Numbered from the stretch's first letter, positions 1-7,341 are shown. The stretch is 64,000 bases of DNA from Microcaldota archaeon (GCA_016212475.1 JACRGC010000009.1:162556-226555), one strand, 5' to 3'. Numbers and translations are program-made. Notes: generated by a model from the sequence alone, not told the origin.

Positions 1-694
1 AAAAGAATATGGATCCAACTAAAATAAAAATTACTCCAACAATCCCTAAAAACATGTTGGCAATATTTAGATTTTTTGTCAAATCGTTTTCAGTGTTTAC
101 GCTGGCTGCCGTTGGCACATCCTGCTCGCTGCCAATGACAAATTCACTTCCTTCCTTTTTAGCAAATCCGTATACATATAGATTTGAACCTGGCCTAATT
201 ATCATTTCCTTCTTGGAATCTTGATTTGCTGTTTGTATCGAACCAATAACAAGCGAATAACCCGCCTGGCCAGTTGGAACATTTTCAATATCTACATACT
301 GGATATCCGTATTCTTCAGGTTCACCAATACTTTGCCGGTTTCGTCCTCGAGATAAAATTTTTCTGCCTCCTTATCTTCTGAAATCATTTCGTTATCCCA
401 ACTGCCTTTTCCTTTAAAGCCCGTGTTTGTATACTTTCTTCTTTCAACCCTGCTGATGTAAAAAACACAATCCAGCGCCATAAATTTTGATTTCAGAGTG
501 TTAATTGGAACAACCGTTCCATGAACCTTGGTTGGTCCTTCCATAATTTTCCTAATTTCAACCAATTTGGTTTCCTGGATTTTTTTTGCATTTTTGGATC
601 CTATCCGGTTATTCTTCCATAAATAATATCCTGCAACTAATTGCACCCCCCCAATAAATAAGGAAATTGCTGGAAAAATTAAAAGTTCAAACAT
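1..694 (-). CDS. GIDE-domain membrane protein, C-terminus beyond the window
   Basis: An open frame runs leftward from ATG at 694 through the edge without a stop, giving at least 231 residues. The N-terminal ~20 residues form a hydrophobic segment. A soluble beta-rich region follows, containing the pattern KVHGTV, a central LDCVFY, ERRKYT and later YLEDETGKV. This arrangement resembles the GIDE domain (the MULAN/MAPL-type E3-ligase-associated domain) seen in stand-alone archaeal and bacterial membrane proteins. A second hydrophobic segment (around FLGIVGVIFILVG) begins just before the edge, so the domain sits between two membrane spans. Prokaryotic GIDE proteins have no assigned function and no RING domain is visible here. 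It lies downstream of, and on the same strand as, the tRNA gene. Family assignment is by motif memory only. Confidence 0.6.
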   Translation of the reverse strand, partial: MFELLIFPAISLFIGGVQLVAGYYLWKNNRIGSKNAKKIQETKLVEIRKIMEGPTKVHGTVVPINTLKSKFMALDCVFYISRVERRKYTNTGFKGKGSWDNEMISEDKEAEKFYLEDETGKVLVNLKNTDIQYVDIENVPTGQAGYSLVIGSIQTANQDSKKEMIIRPGSNLYVYGFAKKEGSEFVIGSEQDVPTAASVNTENDLTKNLNIANMFLGIVGVIFILVGSIFF

Positions 695-723
695 AATTCC
701 GCCTTTTTCTCTCCAAACATTAA

Positions 724-743
724 TGCAGGGAAGGGATTTAGAA
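724..743 (-). repeat. Copy of a spliced tRNA-Leu 3' end
   Basis: Read on the minus strand, this 20-base stretch matches the T-loop/acceptor 3' end of the adjacent tRNA-Leu as it would look after intron removal. The only differences are one inserted T and one missing C. It lies 43 bp beyond the mature tRNA 3' end and no other tRNA arms surround it. Such 3'-end copies often mark integration (att) events at tRNA genes. It could also be a chance or decayed tRNA remnant. Confidence 0.4.
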
Positions 744-744
744 C

Positions 745-770
745 GGTAGCCCCTTTGGAAAGGTGCTACC
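745..770. repeat. Perfect hairpin between tRNA and GIDE gene
   Basis: GGTAGC at 745-750 pairs with GCTACC at 765-770, and an inner CCTT/AAGG stem closes on TGGA. It lies just past the tRNA 3' end, between the tRNA and the tRNA-like fragment. It could help end or process the tRNA transcript. There is no T-run after it on the minus strand, so it is not a standard intrinsic terminator. Confidence 0.5.
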
Positions 771-786
771 TACCGCCAAACCTAAG

Positions 787-961
787 TGCAGGGGAAGGGA
801 ATTTCATGCCTTGCCGATAAATTCGGCGGAGCCGCAAAAATCTTTCTTTGGCGGCGCCATCGCCTTTCTTTGAAAAGAAAGGCAAGGCGATTTGAACCCT
901 CGAACCCCTAAGGGACCAGACCCTGAATCTGGCACATTTGACCAGGCTTTGCTACCCCTGC
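787..961 (-). tRNA. tRNA-Leu(CAG) with T-loop intron
   Basis: The acceptor 5' half GCAGGGG (961-955) pairs exactly with CCCCTGC (794-788), with discriminator A at 787. The anticodon stem CCAGA/TCTGG encloses the loop TTCAGGG, giving anticodon CAG (Leu). A long variable arm (CCC-TTA-GGG) fits a class II tRNA. The T-stem 5' half GAGGG (901-897) is separated from its partner CCCTT (799-795) by an intron. After removal of 801-890 the T-loop reads TTCAAAT, which is canonical. Exon 1 is 961-891 (71 nt) and exon 2 is 800-787 (14 nt), giving an 85-nt tRNA. CCA is not encoded. The D-stem is weak: of three pairs, one is G-T and one is mismatched. Confidence 0.9.
801..890 (-). other. 90-nt archaeal tRNA intron at position 59/60
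   Basis: The boundaries come from a textbook bulge-helix-bulge. The outer helix is the T-stem GAGGG/CCCTT. The central 4-bp helix is TTCA (exon 1) with TGAA (intron end). A 3-nt bulge AAT lies on the 5' side and ATT on the 3' side, followed by an inner helix GCCTTGCC/GGCAAGGC. Cutting after the second base of each bulge regenerates a 7-nt T-loop. The intron itself can fold further (TTTCTTT with AAAGAAA). It encodes no protein. It would be removed by the archaeal tRNA splicing endonuclease. An intron at 59/60 needs an endonuclease able to handle non-canonical sites. Confidence 0.85.
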
Positions 962-990
962 AGTTGGATACTTATTTTGGGGAAGCAGGA

Positions 991-998
991 ATAAAAAC
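991..998 (-). promoter_or_regulatory. Possible TATA box for the tRNA-Leu gene
   Basis: An A/T-rich element, TTTTTAT on the minus strand, lies about 30 bp before the mature tRNA 5' end. That spacing fits an archaeal BoxA with a short 5' leader removed by RNase P. It is a weak match and was called mainly on position. Confidence 0.35.
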
Positions 999-1043
999 AA
1001 GCTTTCGAATGCATCATTCAATACCAATTCTAATCAAACAAAG

Positions 1044-1051
1044 CTTTATAT
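1044..1051 (+). promoter_or_regulatory. TATA box for vapBC
   Basis: TTTATATA lies about 26 bp before the ATG at 1074, inside an alternating T/A run. The spacing predicts a transcript that starts at or next to the antitoxin ATG, so a leaderless mRNA. VapB-VapC complexes commonly repress their own promoter, and the dyad-like TATATATATGTATGTG run could be the operator (inference). Confidence 0.6.
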
Positions 1052-1073
1052 ATATGTATGTGTGTATACATAT

Positions 1074-1289
1074 ATGGCTTTCAAAAATATCACAGTTTCC
1101 GTAGAAGCATACGCAAAGCTCAAAAGCCTTCAAAAAATGGGCGAGAGCTTTTCCAAGACAATCATTAGGATTTCAGGAAAACGCAGGGCAATGGATGTTG
1201 CCGGAATACTAACCGCGGAGGAAGGGGAAGCAATCCAAAAGGGAGTTGATGAACTTCGGCGCAAAACAAAGGTGAGGAAATGGCACTGA
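1074..1289 (+). CDS. vapB: VapB-type antitoxin
   Basis: A 71-residue protein starting MAFKNITVSVEAYAKL. The pattern is typical of the archaeal VapB antitoxin family (DUF217): a short N-terminal ribbon-helix-helix-like DNA-binding part (ITVSVEAYAKLKSL) and a charged helical tail that would wrap the toxin (ELRRKTKVRKW). An upstream in-frame ATG at 1062 exists, but the TATA spacing supports 1074. The 3' end overlaps the toxin start by 10 bp, so the two are translationally coupled. It should neutralise the VapC ribonuclease and repress the shared promoter. Confidence 0.8.
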   Translation: MAFKNITVSVEAYAKLKSLQKMGESFSKTIIRISGKRRAMDVAGILTAEEGEAIQKGVDELRRKTKVRKWH

Positions 1290-1660
1290 TGGATACTAGC
1301 GCCGTAATAGATCTTGGAAAAGGGAGGGAAAAAATCCTTTCAATTATCCGCCTTCTCGATGCCAAAGGTGAGGAGCTGAGCATTAGTTCCATTACGGTTT
1401 TTGAACTCGCTGCCGGATCTCCAGCAGGAATTGAAGAAAATCGGAAAAAGCTAATAGAAACATTTCAAATCATTCCATTGTCCCCCGAACAAGCTGAAAA
1501 AGGGGCCTTAATTTACAGGAAGCTTAGGGATGAAGGAAAGGATATCGGTACATTTGATTCATTGATTGCCGGAGTTGCACTAATCGAAAACGAACAACTA
1601 ATAACTGCGAATGCAAAGCATTTTGAGCGGGTAAGCGGGCTTCAAATATTAAAATACTAA
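1280..1660 (+). CDS. vapC: VapC-type PIN-domain ribonuclease toxin
   Basis: A 126-residue PIN-domain protein. The first acidic residue is in MALMDTSAVIDL, the middle acidic residue in the FELAAG region (about residue 43), and the C-terminal acidic cluster in GTFDSLIAGVA, followed by the family motif ITANAKHFERV. These form the Mg-binding site of a single-strand-specific ribonuclease. Known VapC toxins cut tRNAs or rRNA. The target here cannot be read from sequence, though a tRNA gene lies next door. Overlap with vapB (10 bp) shows a classic TA operon. ATG 1280 and the internal ATG at 1289 are both possible starts. Confidence 0.88.
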   Translation: MALMDTSAVIDLGKGREKILSIIRLLDAKGEELSISSITVFELAAGSPAGIEENRKKLIETFQIIPLSPEQAEKGALIYRKLRDEGKDIGTFDSLIAGVALIENEQLITANAKHFERVSGLQILKY

Positions 1661-1699
1661 TCGAATGTTCTTTGAAACTAGGGATTCGTGTTAATTCAT

Positions 1700-2857
1700 T
1701 TATTTTTTTGCCCATTTCAGGTATTTTCTCAATTTTTGAGCTTTTTCAAAAGCCAGCTTGGGAGTTTTTGCAAGTACAGTAAAATGCCCCATTTTCCTGT
1801 TCTTTTTGGCATCCGTTTTGCCGTAAAGGTGCAAATACACGTTCTTTTCCAAAAGCAGTTTTTCTGTTCCTTTCAAAACATTTCCCGACCCATCTCCAAG
1901 AATGTTAGCCATGCAGCAAGCGCTTTGAAGCTGCGGTTTTTCCAATTTAATTCCGCAAACCGCCCTAACCTGCTGTTCGAACTGCGAAACCTTGCAGGCA
2001 TCGATGCTATAATGCCCGGAATTATGCGTCCTTGGGGCGATTTCATTCACAAGCAGTTTTCCGTTTTGAAGCAAAAACATCTCAACGCAAAGCACTCCGA
2101 CATAATCGAATTTAACGGCAATTTTTTTGATGATTTTTTGCGCTTCGATTTCAATTTTCCTTGAAATTCCTGCTGGAACTATTGTTGTGTCCAAAATCCC
2201 ATTTTTATGCACGTTTTCGCTTACGGGGTAAACAACAATTTTGCCATCCACTCCCCGTGCGCCAACAATTGAAATCTCTTTTTGGAAATCCACTTTTTCC
2301 TCCAAAATGAATTCCACTCCCTGATTTTTCAGTACAATTTTTTGAACTTCCTTGCCATTTGCAATTATCCACTGTCCTTTTCCATCATATCCGAGGGAAG
2401 CTGTTTTTAGAATCGCAGGGAATTGCAATTCGATTTTTGTTGCATCCTTGGAATTTGATCTCCTGCCCTCTTTTCCAATTTTTCTAAAATTAGCAGTTCC
2501 AATCCCAATCCCCCTCAAAAATTCCTTTTGCCGAAGGCGATTTTGCGTCACGTGAAGTACTTTGCTTGATGGCCTAACCAGAATCCCTTGCTTTTCAATC
2601 AGTTCAACCGCTTTCGCATCCACATTCTCAAATTCAATCGTAGCAACCTCGCATTTTTGAGAAAATTCCTTTGCAGCGATTAAATCCGAAAACTTTGCAA
2701 CAATTTGCAAATCAGCAACCTGCCCGCAAGGCGAATTTTCAGATGGGTCAAGCGTCAAAACTTTGTACCCCATAGGTTTTGCGGCTTGCGCTAGCATCCT
2801 TCCAAGCTGTCCTCCTCCCAATATGCCAATTGTGCTTCCCGGTAAAAACGATTTCAT
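1700..2857 (-). CDS. purK: N5-carboxyaminoimidazole ribonucleotide synthase
   Basis: ATP-grasp enzyme of purine synthesis that makes N5-CAIR from AIR, ATP and bicarbonate. It starts MKSFLPGSTIGILGGGQLGRM, with the PurK N-terminal nucleotide-binding signature GILGGGQLGRML, then central ATP-grasp strands (PAILKTASLGYDGKGQ, EEKVDFQKEISI) and the metal-binding NEIAPRTHNSGHYSIDAC motif. The length (385 aa) fits the family. ATG 2857 was chosen because a GGGAG sequence precedes it and the PurK fold starts here; an upstream in-frame TTG at 2896 would add a non-conserved hydrophobic leader. It follows purE by 39 bp on the same strand, so the two form an operon for the bacterial-type two-step carboxylation. 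Confidence 0.95.
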   Translation of the reverse strand: MKSFLPGSTIGILGGGQLGRMLAQAAKPMGYKVLTLDPSENSPCGQVADLQIVAKFSDLIAAKEFSQKCEVATIEFENVDAKAVELIEKQGILVRPSSKVLHVTQNRLRQKEFLRGIGIGTANFRKIGKEGRRSNSKDATKIELQFPAILKTASLGYDGKGQWIIANGKEVQKIVLKNQGVEFILEEKVDFQKEISIVGARGVDGKIVVYPVSENVHKNGILDTTIVPAGISRKIEIEAQKIIKKIAVKFDYVGVLCVEMFLLQNGKLLVNEIAPRTHNSGHYSIDACKVSQFEQQVRAVCGIKLEKPQLQSACCMANILGDGSGNVLKGTEKLLLEKNVYLHLYGKTDAKKNRKMGHFTVLAKTPKLAFEKAQKLRKYLKWAKK

Positions 2858-2896
2858 GAAAACTCCCAACAATAGTAAAAAATTCCAATAAAACAA

Positions 2897-3373
2897 TCAA
2901 ATTTTCATTTTCCTAACATCCGCATTCATCTTTTTTGCAAACTTTTCGACTGCCGATGAAATTTCCCTATGCTTGATCCCAAGTATCCTAGCTGCCAAAA
3001 CTCCTGCATTCCTAGAATTCCCAATTGCTACGGTAGCAACCGGAATCCCCTTTGGCATCTGCACAATTGAAAGAAGCGAATCCAGCCCCTTAAGCGCCTT
3101 TGATTCAACCGGCACGCCAATCACGGGAAGTGAAGTCAATGATGCAACCATCCCCGGAAGGTGCGCAGATCCTCCAGCTCCTGCAATTATCACTTCAATT
3201 CCCCTGCCCTTTGCGCTTTTTGCATAACTAAACATCAAATCCGGAGTCCTGTGCGCCGAAACCACCTTCATTTCGAATGCAATTTTGAATTCTTTCAATG
3301 CATCCGCAGCTCCTTGCATGGTCAAAAGATCGCTATTGCTTCCCATTATTATTCCAACAAGCGGTTTTCCCAT
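2897..3373 (-). CDS. purE: N5-CAIR mutase
   Basis: Class I PurE, 158 aa, which moves the carboxylate of N5-CAIR to C4 to give CAIR. It has the diagnostic GIIMGSNSD start, [20 protein letters not shown] and the C-terminal GNSRNAG motif. Class I enzymes work with PurK, and purK is immediately downstream, which supports this over class II PurE that uses CO2 directly. The ATG at 3373 lies 127 bp from the next gene on the other strand, leaving room for a divergent promoter region. Confidence 0.96.
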   Translation of the reverse strand: MGKPLVGIIMGSNSDLLTMQGAADALKEFKIAFEMKVVSAHRTPDLMFSYAKSAKGRGIEVIIAGAGGSAHLPGMVASLTSLPVIGVPVESKALKGLDSLLSIVQMPKGIPVATVAIGNSRNAGVLAARILGIKHREISSAVEKFAKKMNADVRKMKI

Positions 3374-3500
3374 TCAAATCCCCTCCAAACAAATTAGGTT
3401 TGCCTGATTTATATGCATTATTGTGCGCTTATGTGTAAATCACTCACTCCAAAAACATTATTAACAATCAAACTCCTAATAAACAAAGGGCAGATTTTTT

Positions 3501-3593
3501 ATGGATCTTGATCGATTAGACAACTATTTTTGGATGGGCTTCATTATAGCCGCCATAATCATTTTCCTTTGGCTAAAATCCGTTTTTGGCTAA
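3501..3593 (+). CDS. Small single-span membrane protein (30 aa)
   Basis: ATG at 3501 opens a 30-codon frame: an acidic N-terminus (MDLDRLDNYF), one hydrophobic stretch (GFIIAAIIIFLWL) and a short basic end. It fills most of the gap between purE and the regulator gene. There is no recognisable family. The clean membrane-span design suggests a real small protein, but no clear Shine-Dalgarno sequence is visible and it could be chance. Confidence 0.35.
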   Translation: MDLDRLDNYFWMGFIIAAIIIFLWLKSVFG

Positions 3594-3668
3594 TTATTTG
3601 CCACTTAAGCGTAGGCTTAACCATTCCAAAACCGATATATTGGATGTTTTGCAACAATTCTGATAATT

Positions 3669-4436
3669 ATGGAACTAAAATTCGAGAAGCGAAAAACGCT
3701 AGGAAAATCCAGCTTACTTATAGTTTTGCTCCTAATTGGGACTTTTGCACTATTTTACCAAAATGTTTTAACGCAAGGAAGCTTTTCCGGATCCGATGGC
3801 TCCCAATTTATTGAAAGCAGTGCAAAAATACCTGTACCAACTGATTTTGCAGCCGGAAGTTCAAAGGATGCTCTTGTTGAAACAACTCCTGCCAATGCTC
3901 AAATTGTTGATGCAGGTGTTTCAACGCCAGAATCATTAGATCAATCGCAACCGGTTGAAGAAATTTCTCCTATGAGAAGTGCAAAAATAGCTGCCACACC
4001 TGTTGCAGGCGCAGATGGAGTTGCTCCTGATGACCAAGCTTTTGCAATCGCTTCAGAAAATACCTCTCCAACTCCCCAAGAAAAAACCCTCTTCCAAAGC
4101 CCCTACCTTTACTATGCAGCTATTGCCTTACTTGGAATAATGCTTCTTCTTAACATCTTCAAGGTTTCTTTTGCTTCAACTGCGGTTTTTGATTCAGAAA
4201 TTTTCAAAACCCTCTCCTCTGAAACAAGGGTTGAAATGCTCTATTCGCTCCAAACCAGAAGGAAAACACTTTCAGAATTAGCTCAAGCAGCTTCAATTTC
4301 CCTTCCCGGAGCAAAGCAGCACCTCCAGCTTCTAGAGGCAAAAGGATTAGTCCGGAAAATAGATGAAGGAAGGAAGTGGAAATACTACGAACTCACGGAT
4401 GTTGGAAAATCAATACTTGCGGAAAGATTCGCTTAA
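3669..4436 (+). CDS. Membrane-anchored winged-helix transcription regulator
   Basis: The 255-aa protein has a short basic N-terminus and a membrane span at about residues 14-30. A Ser/Thr/Pro/Ala-rich, poorly conserved segment (33-140) follows, then a second span (146-164) and a C-terminal ArsR-like winged helix (about 175-253). That helix contains the helix-turn-helix TLSELAQAASISLPGAKQHL and wing EGRKWKYYELTDVGK. The arrangement places the ~110-residue loop outside and the DNA-binding domain inside, so it looks like a one-component transmembrane sensor. A TATA-like TATATT around 3636 lies about 30 bp before the ATG. Ligand and target genes are unknown. Confidence 0.75.
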   Translation: MELKFEKRKTLGKSSLLIVLLLIGTFALFYQNVLTQGSFSGSDGSQFIESSAKIPVPTDFAAGSSKDALVETTPANAQIVDAGVSTPESLDQSQPVEEISPMRSAKIAATPVAGADGVAPDDQAFAIASENTSPTPQEKTLFQSPYLYYAAIALLGIMLLLNIFKVSFASTAVFDSEIFKTLSSETRVEMLYSLQTRRKTLSELAQAASISLPGAKQHLQLLEAKGLVRKIDEGRKWKYYELTDVGKSILAERFA

Positions 4437-4450
4437 AGAATTTAAACAAT

Positions 4451-4867
4451 TTATTTGTGTTTTATTAAGGAAAAAATCAAATTTACTAAGAGTTCAAAAT
4501 TTATCGAAACTATTAGCATTGCTCCCAAAAAAAGCATTACAATCGTTGGAAGGGCAATAAAGTTGACTAACGCTTTCCTTAAATTCATTGGAGGTGTTTG
4601 CAATTCAACCGCTTTTGAATTGATGAATTTTATTGGATCTCCACTTATGAAATCGAACCCCTCTATAAACAGAAGAAACCACCATAAAATTTGCCCAATA
4701 AAATAAACCCAAGCATTATTCCACATATTAAATGAATTCAAATCCTTAAGGGAAAAATAGGTTAGTACAAACAGAGTTATCGAATAAAGCGGCTTAGTTG
4801 TTGCAATCAGGAAAATTTTAATTGGGTCGCCAATAAATTTTGAAATTGGTAGTTCTTTGGATTCCAT
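4451..4867 (-). CDS. Hypothetical multi-span membrane protein
   Basis: 138 residues with no family recognised. Hydrophobic segments lie near residues 18-40 (IKIFLIATTKPLYSITLFVL), 53-68 (WVYFIGQILWWFLLF) and 105-135 (the C-terminal third), suggesting three or four spans. A central polar stretch contains GDPIKF, and a related GDPIK occurs near the N-terminus, hinting at an internal repeat. Its stop is 14 bp from the convergent regulator gene. It follows the next membrane gene in the same direction and may share its transcript. Confidence 0.55.
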   Translation of the reverse strand: MESKELPISKFIGDPIKIFLIATTKPLYSITLFVLTYFSLKDLNSFNMWNNAWVYFIGQILWWFLLFIEGFDFISGDPIKFINSKAVELQTPPMNLRKALVNFIALPTIVMLFLGAMLIVSINFELLVNLIFSLIKHK

Positions 4868-4915
4868 TGGAATTACTGTGCTTATTTCCTTTTTAATAAC
4901 TTCTGAAGATGATTT

Positions 4916-5161
4916 TCAAGGCGCAAGCGCAAAAGGCAGTGTGAATTCCAAATATATCTCAATCAGTGAAACCGCAATGAACACCCCAACAAAAGCAGTA
5001 ATCAGCATCAATAGGACTTTTGGGCTCTTCTCATATTTCCTCTCCAAATATTCATAAAAAAAAGTCATCAGGAAAATCAATGGGAAGATTACAAACGTGG
5101 TTACAAGTGAAATTAGGAAAATCAGCCACACCTGCGATAATATGAAACTTAGTTCGACCAT
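4916..5161 (-). CDS. Hypothetical small membrane protein (81 aa)
   Basis: Starting at ATG 5161 (MVELSFILSQVW), the protein has two long hydrophobic segments separated by the charged stretch EYLERKYEKSPK, so it is a helical hairpin in the membrane. An in-frame start at 5227 would overlap the divergent rhomboid gene and adds a polar tail, so the shorter form is preferred. It lies 48 bp before the next membrane gene on the same strand. No known family was recognised. Confidence 0.5.
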   Translation of the reverse strand: MVELSFILSQVWLIFLISLVTTFVIFPLIFLMTFFYEYLERKYEKSPKVLLMLITAFVGVFIAVSLIEIYLEFTLPFALAP

Positions 5162-5220
5162 AATGAAGTTAATCCTAACCCCCTTAAAATCTTTCGTTTT
5201 ATTACTATCCAGTTGATCAT

Positions 5221-5805
5221 ATGGCATTCAAGCAAATAATTGGAATTACCGCAGTTGCCTTCCTTCTAGACTTTGCAACCGGCTATGCTCTCTCCTCCTA
5301 CTTTGCCCTAACACCAGCAACCGCCCTCTTCCAGCCCTGGACATTCATAACATCAATTTTCCTTCATGGAAACGTCCTTCACATCTTCTTCAACATGTTT
5401 GGGCTTTTGATGTTTGGGCCCCTTCTTGAGCAAAAAATCGGGGAGAAAAATTTCATCCTGCTCTACCTAACCTGCGGAATCCTTGGAAATATCGGCTACG
5501 TAATCACATCCGGACTTACAAGCACGGTTCCGGTTGTTGGAGCTTCAGGAGCAATCTATGGCATCCTTGGGGCGTTAGCACTTTTGCAGCCAAACCTTGT
5601 TGTTTTCGTTGGCTTTATCCCAATGCCAATTTACATTGCGGCAATCTTTTGGTTCTTCATGGAATTTGGCAACGGAATTACCGGCTCCCAGCCAGGAATT
5701 GCAAATTTCGCACATGTTTTTGGTCTGTTTGGGGGTCTGGTTTTTGGCAAAATGCTAAAGAATAAAATCATCTCCAAGGGCCATTGGCTCTACGATCAGA
5801 ATTGA
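5221..5805 (+). CDS. Rhomboid-family intramembrane serine protease
   Basis: 194 aa with six predicted spans. The catalytic Ser109 is in VGASGAIYG and the catalytic His165 in ANFAHVFGLFGG, the Ser-His dyad of rhomboids. The HGNVLHIFFNMFGL segment (49-62) supplies the conserved His/Asn that hold the oxyanion region. It would cut membrane proteins within or near their transmembrane helices. The size is the minimal six-span core, with no extra domain. Substrates are unknown; nearby single-span proteins are only candidates by position. Confidence 0.92.
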   Translation: MAFKQIIGITAVAFLLDFATGYALSSYFALTPATALFQPWTFITSIFLHGNVLHIFFNMFGLLMFGPLLEQKIGEKNFILLYLTCGILGNIGYVITSGLTSTVPVVGASGAIYGILGALALLQPNLVVFVGFIPMPIYIAAIFWFFMEFGNGITGSQPGIANFAHVFGLFGGLVFGKMLKNKIISKGHWLYDQN

Positions 5806-5939
5806 AAATGCAAGCTAGCTGATTTTTAGTTGGCTAATTGATCCTTTGCTTATTTTTTGGAATTTCATTTCCACTCCAATCTTTTGGTTTTTTATACCCC
5901 CAAAGCATTCAATTTCTATTCTCCAAAATAGCTGGTCAC

Positions 5940-7313
5940 ATGAGTATTTTCAAAGGATATGACATCCGCGGCGTTTACAAGGAAACCATCACAGAAGATA
6001 TCGCAAGTGGAATCGGATCCGCATATGCAACCCTTCTTCGAAAAAGAAAACCCCTGAGCAATAGGCTATTCATTGCTAGGGATAATCGCTCCTCTTCCCC
6101 ATCGCTTCAGGCAGCAGTTTTGGATTCCCTCCTACAAGCAGGTTTTGATGTGGTTGATTTGGGCATTGTTTCAACTTCCCTTGTGCAATTTGCAATCAAC
6201 CGCCAAAAAGTTGCAGGCGCTTGCATAATTACCGCTTCCCACAACCCCGCGCAGTACAACGGCCTTAAGCTTTACCGCGGCAGCCTTCCATTAATGAGCT
6301 TCGAAATGGCAAAATTGGAAAAAATCTACCTCTCCAAAAAGTTTTACAAATCTCAAAGATCCGGAAACTCGTTAAACCAGCAAATTGATTCCGAATATGC
6401 TGATGATGTCAAAAAAAGAGTGAAATTGCATCGAAAGCTCAAAGTCGTAATCGATTCTGGCAATGGCACATGCGGGCCTGTTGCGCATCAATTGTTGAAA
6501 AGCATGGGCTGCATTGTAGTTTCGCTTTTTGAGGATATGGGCTCCGCCTTCCTCAACCATGCCGCAGATCCCCACAACCCCGCAAACATGAAATGGCTTC
6601 AAGAAGAAGTTGTTAGGCAAAACGCAAATCTAGGAATTGCTTTTGATGGCGATGGCGATAGGGCGGGTTTTGTTGATGAAAAAGGAAATATTATCCGCGA
6701 AGATGATGTTTGCGTCCTTTTCCTAAAACACGAGCTCCAAAAAAGGAAAGGCGCAATAATTTACGATTTAAGATTAAGCGATTCCATTCCCGAGCAAACA
6801 AAACTGATGAAGGGGAAGGCGATAATCAGCAAAGCCGGAAGAATTGCAATCCGTGACAATTTGATAAAAAACAAAGCTCTTTTTGGAGGGGAGGTAAGCG
6901 GGCACTATTTCTTTTCAGATCACTTCGGGATGGATGATGGCATTTACGCAGGAGCAAAAATGGCCGAAATTGTTTCACAAATGAAAATTCCGCTCTCAGA
7001 AGCAGTTAAGCAAATTCCGCATTACCCGGCAACCCCCGAACTTAGGCTTCATTGCGAAAACGAAAAGAAAGCCAAAGTTGTTGAAAGCATAAAAAATTCA
7101 CTCAAAAAGAAATATAAAAAACAAGTGCTGACAATTGATGGCGTCCTCCTAAAATTGGATGATTCCTGGGGTTTAGTTCGCGTTTCAAACACTGAACCTG
7201 CAATCACGCTTAGGTTTGAAGGCAAAACCAAGCGTTCCTTAAAGGAAATCCATGCAATATTTTCAAAACTCCTAAAAATCGAAGGGATATTGCTTCCGCC
7301 ACTTAAAAGTTGA
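5940..7313 (+). CDS. Phosphomannomutase/phosphoglucomutase
   Basis: An alpha-D-phosphohexomutase of 457 aa interconverting hexose 6- and 1-phosphates. The catalytic serine is in ITASHNP (Ser100), the Mg site in DGDGDR (236-241), sugar binding in GGEVSGHYFF and phosphate binding in the C-terminal RVSNTEPAITLRFEG. ATG 5940 (MSIFKGYDIRG) matches the family N-terminus; an upstream in-frame ATG at 5838 adds a hydrophobic non-family extension. It likely feeds GDP-mannose and UDP-/CDP-glucose for the glycan island downstream. Which sugar it prefers cannot be told from sequence. Confidence 0.93.
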   Translation: MSIFKGYDIRGVYKETITEDIASGIGSAYATLLRKRKPLSNRLFIARDNRSSSPSLQAAVLDSLLQAGFDVVDLGIVSTSLVQFAINRQKVAGACIITASHNPAQYNGLKLYRGSLPLMSFEMAKLEKIYLSKKFYKSQRSGNSLNQQIDSEYADDVKKRVKLHRKLKVVIDSGNGTCGPVAHQLLKSMGCIVVSLFEDMGSAFLNHAADPHNPANMKWLQEEVVRQNANLGIAFDGDGDRAGFVDEKGNIIREDDVCVLFLKHELQKRKGAIIYDLRLSDSIPEQTKLMKGKAIISKAGRIAIRDNLIKNKALFGGEVSGHYFFSDHFGMDDGIYAGAKMAEIVSQMKIPLSEAVKQIPHYPATPELRLHCENEKKAKVVESIKNSLKKKYKKQVLTIDGVLLKLDDSWGLVRVSNTEPAITLRFEGKTKRSLKEIHAIFSKLLKIEGILLPPLKS

Positions 7314-7341
7314 AAAATGGGCCTAGAAAAAAAGTGATAAC

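Noticed and set aside
724..770. A second complete tRNA gene beside tRNA-Leu
   Set aside because: Only the T-loop/acceptor end is recognisable. No acceptor 5' half, anticodon arm or T-stem partner can be built upstream.
892..1104. Plus-strand open frame of 70 codons across the tRNA gene
   Set aside because: It is antisense to the tRNA-Leu exon and its sequence reflects the tRNA arms. No ribosome site or protein family.
1688..2164. 158-codon plus-strand frame inside purK
   Set aside because: Antisense shadow of a clearly conserved purK coding region; the residue pattern is Phe/Leu-rich noise.
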